DNA of 64,000 nt from Amycolatopsis regifaucium (GTDB lineage Bacteria > Actinomycetota > Actinomycetes > Mycobacteriales > Pseudonocardiaceae), in assembly GCF_001613935.1 (NCBI RefSeq), contig NZ_LQCI01000014.1, positions 255,383 to 319,382 of the forward strand. Reading direction: 5' to 3'. The position numbers were made by a program, and so were the translations under genes. Shown in pieces: positions 10,599-19,276 of this stretch. Numbering within the stretch: position 1 is the stretch's first letter; each line of letters begins with the position of its first letter. The notes beneath the pieces were generated by a model. That model did not search any database. It was not told the DNA's origin and was given only the letters and a program-made list of their open reading frames with translations.

Positions 10599-12232
10599 TG
10601 TGTCTCCAGACGTCTGCGGATGGCGGAGGCGAGCTCGTCCCGGTCGGAGAACGGGTGCACGACACCCTGTACCTCCTGGCCGGTTTCGTGGCCCTTGCCC
10701 GCGATGAGCACGATGTCGCCGGGCTGGGCGAGCTCGACGGCGTGGATGATGGCCTCGCGCCGGTCGGCGATCTCCAGGATCTCGCCGCCCAGCGCCGGTC
10801 CGGCGTTGCGGGCACCGGCCAGCATCGCCGCCCGGATCGCGGCCGGATCCTCCGAGCGCGGATTGTCGTCGGTCACGATCAGCACCTCACTGCGCCGGAC
10901 CGCCGCCTCGCCCATCACCGGGCGTTTCGCGGTGTCGCGGTCGCCGCCGCAGCCGAGGACGGTGATGATCCGGCCGTCGGTGCGGGCACGCAGCGCGTCG
11001 AGGCCCTGCGCGACCGCGGCGGGCTTGTGCGCGTAGTCGACCACCGCGGTGAACGGCTGGCCGAGGTAGACCCGCTCCATCCGGCCCGGGACCTCGACCG
11101 AGGCGAGCCCTTCGACGATGGCGTCGAGCGGGACACCGGCGGTGTCGAGGATCGCCGCCGCGAGCACCGCGTTCGCCACGTTGAACTCACCCGGCAGCGG
11201 GATCTTCGCCGGGACGGTGAGGCCTTCGGGACCGTGGAGGGTGAACGTCTGCTCCCCCGCCAGGGTGGGTGTGAGGTCGGTGGCGCGCCACTGCGCGTCC
11301 GTGCCCGGCTCGGTGGAGACGGTCACCGTGTGCGGGGTCAGGAGCGCGTGCCCCCAGGCGCTGTCGACGACGACCACCTCGGCGGTGGAGCGGCCGTCGA
11401 ACAGCAGGGACTTGGCGGCGAAGTACTCCTCCATGTCCTTGTGGAAGTCCAGGTGGTCCTGGGAGAGGTTGGTGAAGGCCCCGACCGCGAAGCGCGTGCC
11501 GTTGACGCGGCCCAGCGCCAGCGCGTGGCTGGAGACCTCCATCGGCACGTGCGTGACGCCGCGCTCCACCATGACGGCGAGCAGGGCCTGCAGATCCGGC
11601 GCCTCGGGGGTGGTGAACCCGCTCGCGAGCCGCTCCCCCGCGATCCGGGTCTCGACCGTGCCGATCAGCCCCGTGGTGAGCCCGGCCGCCTTGAGCCCGG
11701 CGTCGACCAGATACGACGTCGTGGTCTTGCCCGACGTCCCGGTGATCCCGAGCACCGACAGCGCCAGCGAGGGCTCGCCGTAGATCCAGGCCGCGATCTC
11801 GCCGAGGGCGGCCCGCGGGTCCGGGTGCACGAGGATCGGCACACCGGCGTCGCGGAGCACCGGGCGCTCGGCACCGGCCTCGTCGGTGAGCACGGCGGCC
11901 GCTCCGGCGGCGATGGCCTGGTCGCTGAAGTCCGCGCCGTGGGCGCGGGCGCCGGGAAGCGCGGCGAAGAGGTCACCGGGGAGGACGTGCTGGGCGCGCA
12001 GCGTGCTGCCCGTGACCGTCAGCTCGGCCGCGGCCGGATAGTCGTCACCGCCCACCACGAGCCGCGCGCCCGCCCTGGCGAGCAGCGTGCCCAGCGGCAT
12101 CGGCTGGATCCTGGCCGGACGAGGGGGTGCGGCGACGGCCTTGACCGGGCTGTCCGGGACCTGGGCAGCCGTCGCGCCGGACCCGCTTTCGACGGCGGGA
12201 CCGCTGCGGGGATCTGAAGTAGGCACCGACAC
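10595..12232 (-). CDS. murE: UDP-MurNAc-dipeptide--diaminopimelate ligase MurE
   Basis: About 545 residues. It adds the third stem-peptide residue. The ATP loop is GTSGKTTTSYL, and TDDNPRSEDP contains the DNPR motif linked to meso-diaminopimelate selection. The start is unsure: GTG codons at 12232 and 12226 both lack a clear ribosome binding site. The frame stays open to a GTG at 12337, which would add a His-rich N-terminus. A strong palindrome upstream separates it from ftsI, so it probably has its own promoter. Confidence 0.93.
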   Translation of the reverse strand: MSVPTSDPRSGPAVESGSGATAAQVPDSPVKAVAAPPRPARIQPMPLGTLLARAGARLVVGGDDYPAAAELTVTGSTLRAQHVLPGDLFAALPGARAHGADFSDQAIAAGAAAVLTDEAGAERPVLRDAGVPILVHPDPRAALGEIAAWIYGEPSLALSVLGITGTSGKTTTSYLVDAGLKAAGLTTGLIGTVETRIAGERLASGFTTPEAPDLQALLAVMVERGVTHVPMEVSSHALALGRVNGTRFAVGAFTNLSQDHLDFHKDMEEYFAAKSLLFDGRSTAEVVVVDSAWGHALLTPHTVTVSTEPGTDAQWRATDLTPTLAGEQTFTLHGPEGLTVPAKIPLPGEFNVANAVLAAAILDTAGVPLDAIVEGLASVEVPGRMERVYLGQPFTAVVDYAHKPAAVAQGLDALRARTDGRIITVLGCGGDRDTAKRPVMGEAAVRRSEVLIVTDDNPRSEDPAAIRAAMLAGARNAGPALGGEILEIADRREAIIHAVELAQPGDIVLIAGKGHETGQEVQGVVHPFSDRDELASAIRRRLETQ

Positions 12233-12583
12233 AGCAAAGGAGGTTACCGGCGTGGCATTCGGGTGACCGAAGCGGTGCGGGGTGTGAGCGCGGTGATCAT
12301 GCTCGTGGTAATGGGTGCGGTGAGCTCTCCTTGGCACGCAAGGGCTTCCGACTGTCGCTTGAGGACTTCGGAAAGGCGCGGGCCGGGCTTTTCGGGCGGT
12401 GTCCTAGGGCAGGGGCCCGTTCACAGACAGCTACGAGCGCCGCGGCGGTGGCCACGCGAAGGGAGCCTTGACGGTCTCGCGGCACCCTCGCCGAACGCTA
12501 GGAAAGGTCCTTTCCTTGCGAATTTTGCAAGGAAAGGACCTTTCCTAGCACGCGTGTGAAGAAAGTCGTCCCTTCGACAGCGC
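12233..12583. other. Intergenic region between ftsI and murE
   Basis: A 351-bp gap inside the otherwise compact dcw cluster. It holds a perfect 23-bp palindrome just downstream of ftsI (12497-12549) and, further on, the putative leader and promoter region of murE. No convincing gene was seen; open frames crossing it are mostly readings through the palindrome. Confidence 0.7.
12497..12549. terminator. Long palindrome (GGAAAGGNCCTTTCC class), ftsI terminator
   Basis: Arms 12497-12519 and 12527-12549 are perfectly complementary over 23 bp around a 7-nt AT-rich loop. The arm core GGAAAGGTCCTTTCC is itself nearly palindromic. It lies 35 bp beyond the ftsI stop. Related palindromes occur at 29516 and 63898. 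Confidence 0.75.
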
Positions 12584-14512
12584 CTAGGAAAGCACCAGCG
12601 GGACCTGAGGCGCCGGACCATCCGAAAGCGGGATCTGGAACCGCTGCGTCAGGTAGGCGGCGATCGAGTGGAACAGCGGCGCGGCCGAGCCTCCGCCCGG
12701 CAGTGAGGCGTCAGGGGCATCGAGCCGGATACCGACCACGAACCGCGGCTTGTCGGCGGGCAGGATCCCGGCGAAGGTGATGTTGTACAGGTGATTGCTG
12801 TACGTCTTCGTCTGCGGGTCGACCTGCTGGCCGGTGCCCGTCTTGCCCGAGACCTGGTAGCCCTCCAGGGCCGCCTTCGGCCCGGTGCCGCTCTGCAGCC
12901 CCCTGCCGCTCTGCACCACGGCGCGCATCATTTCGCGCACGGTCTTCGCCGCCTGCGGGCTGATGACCTGCACGGTCTTCGGCGCCGGTTCGGGGACGAC
13001 GGTGCCGTCGGGATTGACCTTCGCCTTGACGACCCGCGGTTCCACGCGCAGCCCGTCGTTCGCGATGGCCTGATACATCCCGGCCATCTGCACGACGGTC
13101 ATCGAAAGCCCCTGCCCGATCGGCAGGTTGCCGAAGGTCGTGGCGTACCACTGGTTGCGCGGCGGTACGACGCCCGGGCTCTCACCGGGGAGACCGAGAC
13201 CGGTGCGCTGGCCGAGACCGAACTTCTTGAGCAGGTCGGCGTAGCGGTCTTCACCGAGTTTCTGCGCCAGCAACAGGGTCCCGACGTTCGACGACTTCGC
13301 GAAGATGCCGGTGGTGGTGAACTGCTGCGTGCCGTGGATCCAGGCGTCCTTGACGACCTTGTCCGCGACCTGCAGCGAACCCGGCACCGGGATCGACGCC
13401 TCCGGGGTGGTGATGCCGTCGTCGATCGCGCCGGCGGCGGTGACGATCTTGTTCACCGAACCGGGTTCGAACGGCGTGGTCACCGCGCGGTTGTTCAGGT
13501 TCTCGGTTTCGCTGCGGGAAGCCGGGTCGTTGAGGTTGACCGTCTTGTCGTTGGCCAGCGCGTAGACCTCGCCGGTCTTCGAGTCCATGATGACCGCCTG
13601 GCCACCCTTGGCCCGCGACTTGGCGACGTACTCGCTCAGCTGCCGCTGCAGTTCGTACTGCAGATCGGTGTCGATCGTCAGCTGCAGATCCGAACCGGGG
13701 ACGGCGTTCTGGATGTCCCGCTCGGTACCGGGGATGACGAGGTTGTCGTTGCCGTTCCGGGTGTTGACGATCTTGCGGCCCGGCGTTCCGGCGAGATCGT
13801 TGTCCCGTGAAGCCTCGAGGCCGTAGCCGCCGTGCAGGTTGTGCTTGGAGACGTCCTTGTCGTCGGTACGCCAGTTCGCGTAGCCGATGATGTTCGCCCC
13901 CACCGAGTCGCCGGGGTACTCCCGCTTCGAGCGCTTCTCGACGCTGATCCAGGGGTATGCCTTGACAATGGAGTCGGCGACCGACGGTTCGATGTCATGG
14001 ACCAGGTAGGTGAACGCGTCCGGCTTGTGGAACTTGTCCAGCAGCTCCTGCTCGGTGATCACGCCCGGCAGTTTGGCCGCGATCAGCTTCGCCGCGCCCG
14101 CGACCTCCGTCTCGAAGGTCTTGCCCTTGGCGGGATTCTTCGCGGCGGCTTCGTCCATCGTCTTGTGCAGCCAGTTCAGGCTCACCGCGAGCGTCCGCAC
14201 CTCGATGCTGAACGCGATCTTCGTCCCGTTGCGGTCCAGGATGGACCCGCGCTGCGCGGGACTTTCGATCACCGATGCCCGCTGCCGCTCCGCCGCCTCG
14301 GACAGCGCGCCTGCCTCGAACCACTGCACCTGCACCAGTTTGAGGCCGGCGAGCACCATCACGACGATCAGCAGGATCCGCACACCGGTGAACCGGCTCG
14401 GATGTCCCCCGTTGCCCCGCCGGGCGGTGGCACGGCGAGTCCCGGCGGCGTAGGTCCGCCGCGCGCTGCCCGCCGACCGGGTCCTGGCCTGTGCCGGACG
14501 GCCGGGTGACAT
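12584..14512 (-). CDS. ftsI: Septal class B penicillin-binding protein FtsI/PBP3
   Basis: 642-residue bitopic D,D-transpeptidase that crosslinks septal peptidoglycan together with FtsW. A basic cytoplasmic tail and one membrane helix (RILLIVVMVLAGLKLVQV) precede the PBP dimerisation domain. The transpeptidase domain shows SVNK (about 352-355), SSN (407-409) and KTG (557-559), so the active site is intact. ATG 14512 was chosen because AGGAGG lies 6 nt upstream; a GTG three bases earlier is possible. The start overlaps the end of the FtsL-like gene. Confidence 0.95.
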   Translation of the reverse strand: MSPGRPAQARTRSAGSARRTYAAGTRRATARRGNGGHPSRFTGVRILLIVVMVLAGLKLVQVQWFEAGALSEAAERQRASVIESPAQRGSILDRNGTKIAFSIEVRTLAVSLNWLHKTMDEAAAKNPAKGKTFETEVAGAAKLIAAKLPGVITEQELLDKFHKPDAFTYLVHDIEPSVADSIVKAYPWISVEKRSKREYPGDSVGANIIGYANWRTDDKDVSKHNLHGGYGLEASRDNDLAGTPGRKIVNTRNGNDNLVIPGTERDIQNAVPGSDLQLTIDTDLQYELQRQLSEYVAKSRAKGGQAVIMDSKTGEVYALANDKTVNLNDPASRSETENLNNRAVTTPFEPGSVNKIVTAAGAIDDGITTPEASIPVPGSLQVADKVVKDAWIHGTQQFTTTGIFAKSSNVGTLLLAQKLGEDRYADLLKKFGLGQRTGLGLPGESPGVVPPRNQWYATTFGNLPIGQGLSMTVVQMAGMYQAIANDGLRVEPRVVKAKVNPDGTVVPEPAPKTVQVISPQAAKTVREMMRAVVQSGRGLQSGTGPKAALEGYQVSGKTGTGQQVDPQTKTYSNHLYNITFAGILPADKPRFVVGIRLDAPDASLPGGGSAAPLFHSIAAYLTQRFQIPLSDGPAPQVPLVLS

Positions 14513-15228
14513 CACTGACCTCCTTGCGCCTGGGGTTCCGCGTTCTCCTGTGGGACAGCGGGCTGGTCGCCCTCGATCAACCCGCCCTGTTGGGTGCCCT
14601 CGGCGGGAGGCGGCGGCGCGGCCGAGACCGGGGGCGCCTCCCCTTGTGCCTTCTTCGGCTCACCGACCACAGTGGACTGTCCATCCGGGCCGACCACGAT
14701 GTGCGCGGGGTCGCCGCCGGGCACCATGCCCAGTTCCCTGGCCTTGGGCGCCAGTGAAGCGGGCGACTCGGCCTTCGCGACCTCGCGCTGCAGCCGTTCC
14801 TTCGCCTCGGCGAGCCCGGCGTTGGCCGTGCGCAGTTGTTCGAGCCGGTACGAGTCGGCGATGGCCTGCGTGGTCAGCCACAGCGTGCACGCCACGCCGA
14901 CGGCCAGCATGCCCATCATCATCAGCACGAACGAGGCGCGCGAGCGCGGCCACCGCAGCTTGAGCTTCTTCCCCGGCTCTTCCTTGCCCGCGCCGCCTTC
15001 GGCGTCGGGACGGTTGCGCCGCTGGTCGCGCTGCAGCAGATCGGCGCGCTGGGCGCGGCGGGCGTAGGCGCGTTCGGCCGCCGACGTCCGGCCACGGGAG
15101 GCGCGGCTGGGCGGCGTGGTGCCCGGTGCGGCGGTTTCCGGCGTCTCGTCGACCGTGCTGGTCGCGCGGGCACGCCGTCCGGGCGCCGGTGCACCCCGGC
15201 GGCCGCGGGACTTCGCGGGAGCGGTCAT
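14512..15228 (-). CDS. ftsL: FtsL-like septum formation initiator protein
   Basis: 238 residues: a long basic, disordered cytoplasmic tail, one membrane helix ([21 protein letters not shown], here about 100-120), then a coiled coil (residues about 130-160, [20 protein letters not shown]) and an Ala/Pro-rich extracytoplasmic end. Topology and place between rsmH and ftsI are those of actinobacterial FtsL, which recruits the FtsW-FtsI pair. Sequence similarity in this family is weak, so the name rests mainly on position and topology. Overlaps neighbours by 3-4 bp on both sides. Confidence 0.8.
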   Translation of the reverse strand: MTAPAKSRGRRGAPAPGRRARATSTVDETPETAAPGTTPPSRASRGRTSAAERAYARRAQRADLLQRDQRRNRPDAEGGAGKEEPGKKLKLRWPRSRASFVLMMMGMLAVGVACTLWLTTQAIADSYRLEQLRTANAGLAEAKERLQREVAKAESPASLAPKARELGMVPGGDPAHIVVGPDGQSTVVGEPKKAQGEAPPVSAAPPPPAEGTQQGGLIEGDQPAVPQENAEPQAQGGQ

Positions 15229-16184
15229 CGTGCTCGGTCTCCGATCCGTTCGGCGGCTCGCAGCCGCACGGAGGCGGCCCGTGGGTTGTGTTCGGTCTCC
15301 GCCTCGCCGGCCTTCTCGGCCCCTCTGGTGAGCAGTTTCAGTTCCGGGCCGTGGCCCGGTAGTTCCACCGGAAGCCCTTCGGGCGTCCGGGATTTCGCCA
15401 GTTCCGCGAAGGCCTGCTTGACCAGCCTGTCCTCGAGGGACTGATAGGACTCCACGACGATGCGGCCGCCGACGGCGAGTGAGGACAGCGCCCGCGGCAT
15501 CGCCCGCCGCAGCACTTCCAGTTCGCCGTTGACCTCGATCCGCAGCGCCTGGAAAGTGCGCTTCGCCGGATGGCCGCCGGTGCGCCTGCTCGCCGCGGGG
15601 ACCGCGTCGTACAGCAGTTCCACCAGCCGTCCGCTCCGCGTGAAGGGTTCCTTCTCCCGTTCCGCCACAACGGCTTTGACGATCCGCTGGGCGAATCGTT
15701 CCTCGCCGTAGTCGCGCAGGATCCGGATCAGCTCGCCGGGTGCGTAGGTGTTGAGCACGTCGGCGGCGGTGATCCCGGTGGTCGGGTCCATCCGCATGTC
15801 GAGCGGGGAATCCTTGGAGTAGGCGAAACCGCGTTCGGCCCGGTCCAGCTGCATCGAGGAGACCCCGAGGTCGAACAGGATTCCGTCCACTCTGGACAGT
15901 CCGAGACCTTGCAGCGCGGACGGCATCTCGTCGTAGACGGCGTGCACGAAGTCGACGCGATCACCGTGCTTCGCGAGCCGTTGCGCGGAAAGTTCCAGTG
16001 CGTTGGGGTCACGGTCGAGTGCGACCAGGCGCAGTGCGGGGAACTCGGTGAGCAGCGCGTCGGAATGACCGCCCAGTCCGACGGTCGCGTCGACCAGCAC
16101 GGCCTCGCGGTCGGAGAAGACCGGCGCGAACAGTTCGACGATGCGCTTGAGCAGCACCGGAACGTGCTCGTGTTCGTCTGCCAT
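15225..16184 (-). CDS. rsmH: 16S rRNA m4C1402 methyltransferase RsmH (MraW)
   Basis: 319-residue SAM-dependent enzyme that N4-methylates C1402 of 16S rRNA. The N-terminus has [13 protein letters not shown] and [14 protein letters not shown], and later [20 protein letters not shown], all diagnostic. ATG 16184 follows a GGGGGAAG ribosome binding site that can pair with CUUCCCC in the upstream leader. The C-terminal end overlaps the FtsL-like gene by 4 bp. Confidence 0.96.
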   Translation of the reverse strand: MADEHEHVPVLLKRIVELFAPVFSDREAVLVDATVGLGGHSDALLTEFPALRLVALDRDPNALELSAQRLAKHGDRVDFVHAVYDEMPSALQGLGLSRVDGILFDLGVSSMQLDRAERGFAYSKDSPLDMRMDPTTGITAADVLNTYAPGELIRILRDYGEERFAQRIVKAVVAEREKEPFTRSGRLVELLYDAVPAASRRTGGHPAKRTFQALRIEVNGELEVLRRAMPRALSSLAVGGRIVVESYQSLEDRLVKQAFAELAKSRTPEGLPVELPGHGPELKLLTRGAEKAGEAETEHNPRAASVRLRAAERIGDRAR

Positions 16185-16186
16185 GT

Positions 16187-16314
16187 CTTCCCCCTTTCGT
16201 GTCGTGCCGGGGAAGATGCCGGATGCCGTCAGGTCCCTGTCCGCCCGCCTGCTGACCTGGTACCGGGGAAGGTGTACCAGGGCCACTGAGCGGACAGAGG
16301 CCTCACGGCATCCG
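16187..16314 (-). ncRNA. mraW-type leader RNA element upstream of rsmH
   Basis: In the rsmH leader, outer arms 16220-16244 and 16290-16314 pair over 22 of 25 positions. They enclose an inner 8-bp stem (16256-16263 with 16274-16281) whose 10-nt loop contains CUUCCCC on the minus strand. A second CUUCCCC lies at 16209-16215. Both are complementary to the GGGGAAG of the rsmH ribosome binding site at 16187-16194. The mraW RNA motif, described upstream of mraW in actinobacteria, is a hairpin with such a loop. The assignment is from memory and was not searched. Confidence 0.75.
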
Positions 16315-16387
16315 TGTGGACGGTTTTCCGCGTGTCCGAAGCAGGAACCCGCGCCCCCCGACGGCGTGGGTGCTTCTTCGGTCACGT

Positions 16388-16819
16388 CTAGAAGACGCCC
16401 GGCAGAACTTCCTCTCGAGCCTTCGCGTAGCTGTCCTCGTGTTCGTCCAGGTAGCCCTGCCACGCCTGGGCATCCCAGATCTCCAACCTGGTGATCGCTC
16501 CGATCACCACGCACTCCTTGTTCAACCCGGCGTACCGCCTGAGCTCGGACGCGATCGCGATACGTCCTTGCCCGTCCGGGCGTTGTTCATCCGTCCCGGC
16601 GAAGAGATAACGCTGATAGGCCCGGACCGCCTCGTTCGTGAACGGGGCGTCGGCGACCTTCCTCGCCATCTGCTCGAACTCGGCCCGGGGAAAGACGAAG
16701 AGACAGTGATCCTGCCCCTTGGTGACCATCAACCCACCGGCGAGCGCGTCGCGGAACTTCGCGGGCAGCGTGAGCCGCCCTTTGTCGTCCAGTTTCGGGG
16801 TGTGGGTGCCGAGGAACAT
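16388..16819 (-). CDS. mraZ: Transcriptional regulator MraZ
   Basis: 143-residue protein of two AbrB-like (SpoVT) half domains, each with the DxKGR-type motif: [18 protein letters not shown] at the N-terminus and [18 protein letters not shown] in the second half. MraZ binds tandem GTGGG-like repeats and controls the dcw cluster. ATG 16819 has a GGGAGGTGG ribosome binding site; a longer reading from 16909 would start inside the MraZ box and is unlikely. It is the first gene of the cluster. Confidence 0.96.
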   Translation of the reverse strand: MFLGTHTPKLDDKGRLTLPAKFRDALAGGLMVTKGQDHCLFVFPRAEFEQMARKVADAPFTNEAVRAYQRYLFAGTDEQRPDGQGRIAIASELRRYAGLNKECVVIGAITRLEIWDAQAWQGYLDEHEDSYAKAREEVLPGVF

Positions 16820-16884
16820 CGGCTCCACCTCCCTACCGATCCCGGCTGCGGGCAACCAGGGTCGGCCACGGGGCTCCCTTCTGC

Positions 16885-16925
16885 CCCACTGCGCACCACC
16901 GTACCCCACTTTTCACCACAGTCAA
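16885..16925 (-). promoter_or_regulatory. mraZ promoter overlapped by a four-repeat MraZ box
   Basis: On the minus strand four GTGGK repeats occur at exactly 10-bp intervals (16915-16919, 16905-16909, 16895-16899, 16885-16889), the spacing known for MraZ boxes. They overlap a likely promoter: TTGACT (16920-16925), a 16-bp spacer, and TACGGT (16898-16903). Bound MraZ would block RNA polymerase, so autorepression is inferred. Confidence 0.8.
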
Positions 16926-16980
16926 CGCGACAAAAGCCGCCACCACTCCGTCGTGTCAGACGTTTTCGCTGGTCAGCCAG

Positions 16981-17016
16981 GTGGGGCCAGGTGGGGGGCC
17001 GGTGGGGGACGGTGGC
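16981..17016 (+). repeat. Second GTGGG repeat array, opposite orientation
   Basis: On the plus strand GTGGG-like units start at 16981, 16991, 17002 and 17012 (the last GTGGC), a 10-11 bp period like that of an MraZ box but pointing away from mraZ. It lies about 60 bp upstream of the mraZ promoter. No plus-strand gene follows. Confidence 0.5.
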
Positions 17017-17094
17017 CAAGATCCCCCTGGGCGGGCATCGAAGCAACCTCATCCATGCCTGATGCGTCCGGTTATCGGCAGCCGGAACCCTGCT

Positions 17095-17143
17095 GTGGGG
17101 CGAAGTGGGGGTGAAAGTGGGGAATCCGGTGGAGCGTGGTGGG
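17095..17143 (+). repeat. Third GTGGG repeat array
   Basis: GTGGG units start at 17095, 17105 and 17117, then GTGGA at 17129 and GTGGG at 17139, a 10-12 bp period on the plus strand. Together with the other two arrays it fills much of the 507-bp gap between mraZ and the ESX module; otherwise that gap holds only a terminator palindrome. Confidence 0.45.
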
Positions 17144-17228
17144 GGACATTGTGGAGGGTGACGTCGGTTCATCCGACGACATGTCGACAAAGGACACCAG
17201 TCTCGGCTCCGGTGGCCTCGTTCGCGTG

Positions 17229-17287
17229 AAGTACATGAAGGCCCCCTTCCTTGCGCCTAGCGCAAGGAAGGGGGCCTTCATGTACTT
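17229..17287. terminator. Perfect 28-bp palindrome (AAGTACATGAAGGCCCCC class)
   Basis: Arms 17229-17256 and 17260-17287 are perfectly complementary over 28 bp with a 3-nt loop. It lies 40 bp beyond the last gene of the ESX module and upstream of mraZ. Nearly identical palindromes recur at 27253 and 37205 and, degraded, at 45561. Confidence 0.75.
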
Positions 17288-17326
17288 CGAGGAGTCCTTC
17301 ACGGGCAGGCCACTACCGATACCTGG

Positions 17327-17905
17327 TCAGCGGCGTCCGCGCTTCCGGCGGCGTCCGTTCATCCCGGGCGTGGCGCGACGGCCGACGCCGCGCCAATCCT
17401 TGGGTTTCTCCGTCGGTTCGGGCAGCAACCGGCCGAGGCGATCACCCACCCAGAATCCCGCCATCCAGCCGGGGATCACGCTCACGAAGACGAGAAGGAT
17501 CCACCAACCGTCGGCGACCGGCCACAACGGCCGATCCACGGGGACGACGGAAGATCCCCCGCGCGAACTGTTCTTCTTCCGGTACTTGTACTCCTCGACC
17601 GGCACGCTGCCCGCAAGCGCGGAAACCGAGGTGACCGCCGTCGTCGAGACCTGTTCTCCGCCTTGGGGAACGTTGTCCCATCGGACTTCCACCTGGCACG
17701 AATACGTCAGCCACAAGTGGACCGCGTTCCTCTGGCAGCGCTCGACCTGAGCGGTACCAGCCCGGGTGAGCGTGCCCCACGGCTCGAAGCCGACCACCCA
17801 CTGCAGAGAGAACACGAGCCATAACGTCAGGATCACGCCGATGGCGCCCATCACACCTTGCGGCCACCAGCGGGTCCGACCGGTACTCGCCGAGCGATCA
17901 GCCAT
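17327..17905 (-). CDS. Two-helix membrane protein of unknown function, ESX module
   Basis: 192 residues. Two membrane segments are seen, near residues 15-38 (GVMGAIGVILTLWLVFSLQW) and about 125-145 (WWILLVFVSVIPGWMAGFWV), flanking an extracytoplasmic loop with two cysteines (QVERCQRNAV and YSCQVEVRW). The C-terminus is very basic. ATG 17905 overlaps the 3' end of the long WXG-like gene by 8 bp, so the two are probably made together. I do not recognise the family. A role as partner or immunity protein of the preceding gene is conjecture. Confidence 0.8.
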   Translation of the reverse strand: MADRSASTGRTRWWPQGVMGAIGVILTLWLVFSLQWVVGFEPWGTLTRAGTAQVERCQRNAVHLWLTYSCQVEVRWDNVPQGGEQVSTTAVTSVSALAGSVPVEEYKYRKKNSSRGGSSVVPVDRPLWPVADGWWILLVFVSVIPGWMAGFWVGDRLGRLLPEPTEKPKDWRGVGRRATPGMNGRRRKRGRR

Positions 17906-18956
17906 CGTCGTCGAGCGAGCCGCTGATCCGGCCGGTCTTGGGAGGTACGACCCTGCCGCGCTCGGAGGAACCACCGTCGTACTGGTTGTAGTCCGCAGCG
18001 GCCGCCTTTCCGGCTTCCTTGGCGACCTTGAGACCGGTGTTGTCAGCGACCTTGCCCCAGGTGGTGTTCTCCATCCGGTCTTTCGCACCACGGAGGTACT
18101 TGAGGTTGTCGCCCTTGAGACTGTCCAGCGTCTTGTCGCTGGCCTTGATCGCCTTGTTCGCCTCGCGCCCCAGCTCCGAAGACTTCCGTCCCAGCGCCCG
18201 CGCCGCCTCACGGGCTCGCTCGCTCGAAGCTTCGAACCGCTTCACGAACTTCTGGATGGCGCCGAGCAGCTTGCCGAGCTTCTTCTGGATCTTCGCCATG
18301 ACCTTGACCGCGTCGGCGAAGATGCTCGCGGTGAACGCCGCGACTGAGCCGCCCAAGGTGAACCAGGAAGAGGCGAGGGCCAGGAGCGCCCTCGTGATGA
18401 CGTCGCTGATGAAGGTCGCGATGATGTCGAAGATCAACGCTCGCGCCGTCGCCACCACCATTCCCCCGGTGGTGATCCACTGCGCCGAATCCTTCGCTTC
18501 GGTGGCGACGTCACGCAGGGATTGGGTGTACTGCAACGCGACGCGGCGGTAAGCGATAGCCGCGTCGCCATCCCACCCGGATGTCGCGGACAGGGCGCTT
18601 TCGTAATCACCTGCCACGGCTTCGAGCTCCGTCGCGATATTGTTCCAGGTTTGTGCCGCTTGCTGGACCAGATCAGGATCGCCGGTGAGGATTTCCAGCG
18701 GTTCGCGGATGAAGTCGAGGTTCTCCATCAACCAGCCGACACCGGCCTTCACCAGCTCACCGAGCGGGTTCAGGACCATCGACAAAACGTCCAGTCCGAA
18801 GGAGACGCCGTCCATCGCGACCGCGAACGCGTCGAGATCTTCGCCCTTCCATCCTTTGTAGAGGTCACCGACGACACTGGAGCCGCTGTCGAAAACGCCT
18901 CCACCCTTGAACGGCTCGGATTTGTCTTCCTTCTTGGCGATCAGGTCTTCGCTCAC
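17898..18956 (-). CDS. Long WXG100-like ESX-associated protein, possible effector
   Basis: 352 residues. Residues about 90-175 form a helical hairpin-like segment with TWNNIATELEAVAGDY and a WDGDAAIAYRR turn, as in WXG100 or PPE-type type VII substrates. Residues about 180-235 are hydrophobic and Ala-rich. A charged coiled-coil-like tail of about 110 residues follows. It starts 4 bp inside the EspC-like gene. I infer a secreted or membrane-acting ESX substrate; no known toxin domain is visible in the tail. Confidence 0.75.
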   Translation of the reverse strand: MSEDLIAKKEDKSEPFKGGGVFDSGSSVVGDLYKGWKGEDLDAFAVAMDGVSFGLDVLSMVLNPLGELVKAGVGWLMENLDFIREPLEILTGDPDLVQQAAQTWNNIATELEAVAGDYESALSATSGWDGDAAIAYRRVALQYTQSLRDVATEAKDSAQWITTGGMVVATARALIFDIIATFISDVITRALLALASSWFTLGGSVAAFTASIFADAVKVMAKIQKKLGKLLGAIQKFVKRFEASSERAREAARALGRKSSELGREANKAIKASDKTLDSLKGDNLKYLRGAKDRMENTTWGKVADNTGLKVAKEAGKAAAADYNQYDGGSSERGRVVPPKTGRISGSLDDDG

Positions 18957-19276
18957 AGCTTCTTCCCCAGGTCCCGGCCGAGCTGCGCCGCGTCGTCGTC
19001 GATCTTGGTGTAGTCCGTAGCCGCCTTCTTCAGCGCTTCGGACAACGCGTCACCGAGGTTCGCCGCGCTGGTCATCAGCTCGTCCGCGTCGCCTTGGGCC
19101 AGCTGCAGGACGCCACCGACGGGCACCGCGCACAGCAGGCCGTACCCCTGGAAACCGCCCATCCCGGCCTGGGTCGCCGCCGAGGCCGCGTCCCGGATCC
19201 GGTCGGCTAGATCGGAGACCTGGTCCGCGTGCGCCTTGAGGCGTTCCGGCGAGACACCGTATCCCGGCCCGCTCAC
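18953..19276 (-). CDS. EspC-like type VII secretion target protein
   Basis: 107 residues, all helical by appearance, starting with SPERLKAHADQVSDLADRI, followed by a Gly-rich turn (GMGGFQGYGLLC) and a second long helix ending in a basic tail. This is the layout of the EspC/DUF2580 family of ESX-secreted partners. It overlaps the genes on both sides by 4 bp. Confidence 0.8.
   Translation of the reverse strand: MSGPGYGVSPERLKAHADQVSDLADRIRDAASAATQAGMGGFQGYGLLCAVPVGGVLQLAQGDADELMTSAANLGDALSEALKKAATDYTKIDDDAAQLGRDLGKKL

Noticed and set aside
12263..12559. Small plus-strand ORF ending in repeated FLANFARKGPFLA-like sequence
   Set aside because: The C-terminal part is a translation of the 12497 palindrome in a random frame. 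Similar artefacts (for example MKAPFLA and ARKGAFMYF) arise at 17229, 27253 and 37205, so these ORFs are not genes.
17136..17750. Plus-strand ORF of 204 codons over the palindrome at 17229
   Set aside because: It crosses the palindrome and the antisense of the 17327-17905 membrane protein gene. Codon use is not gene-like.
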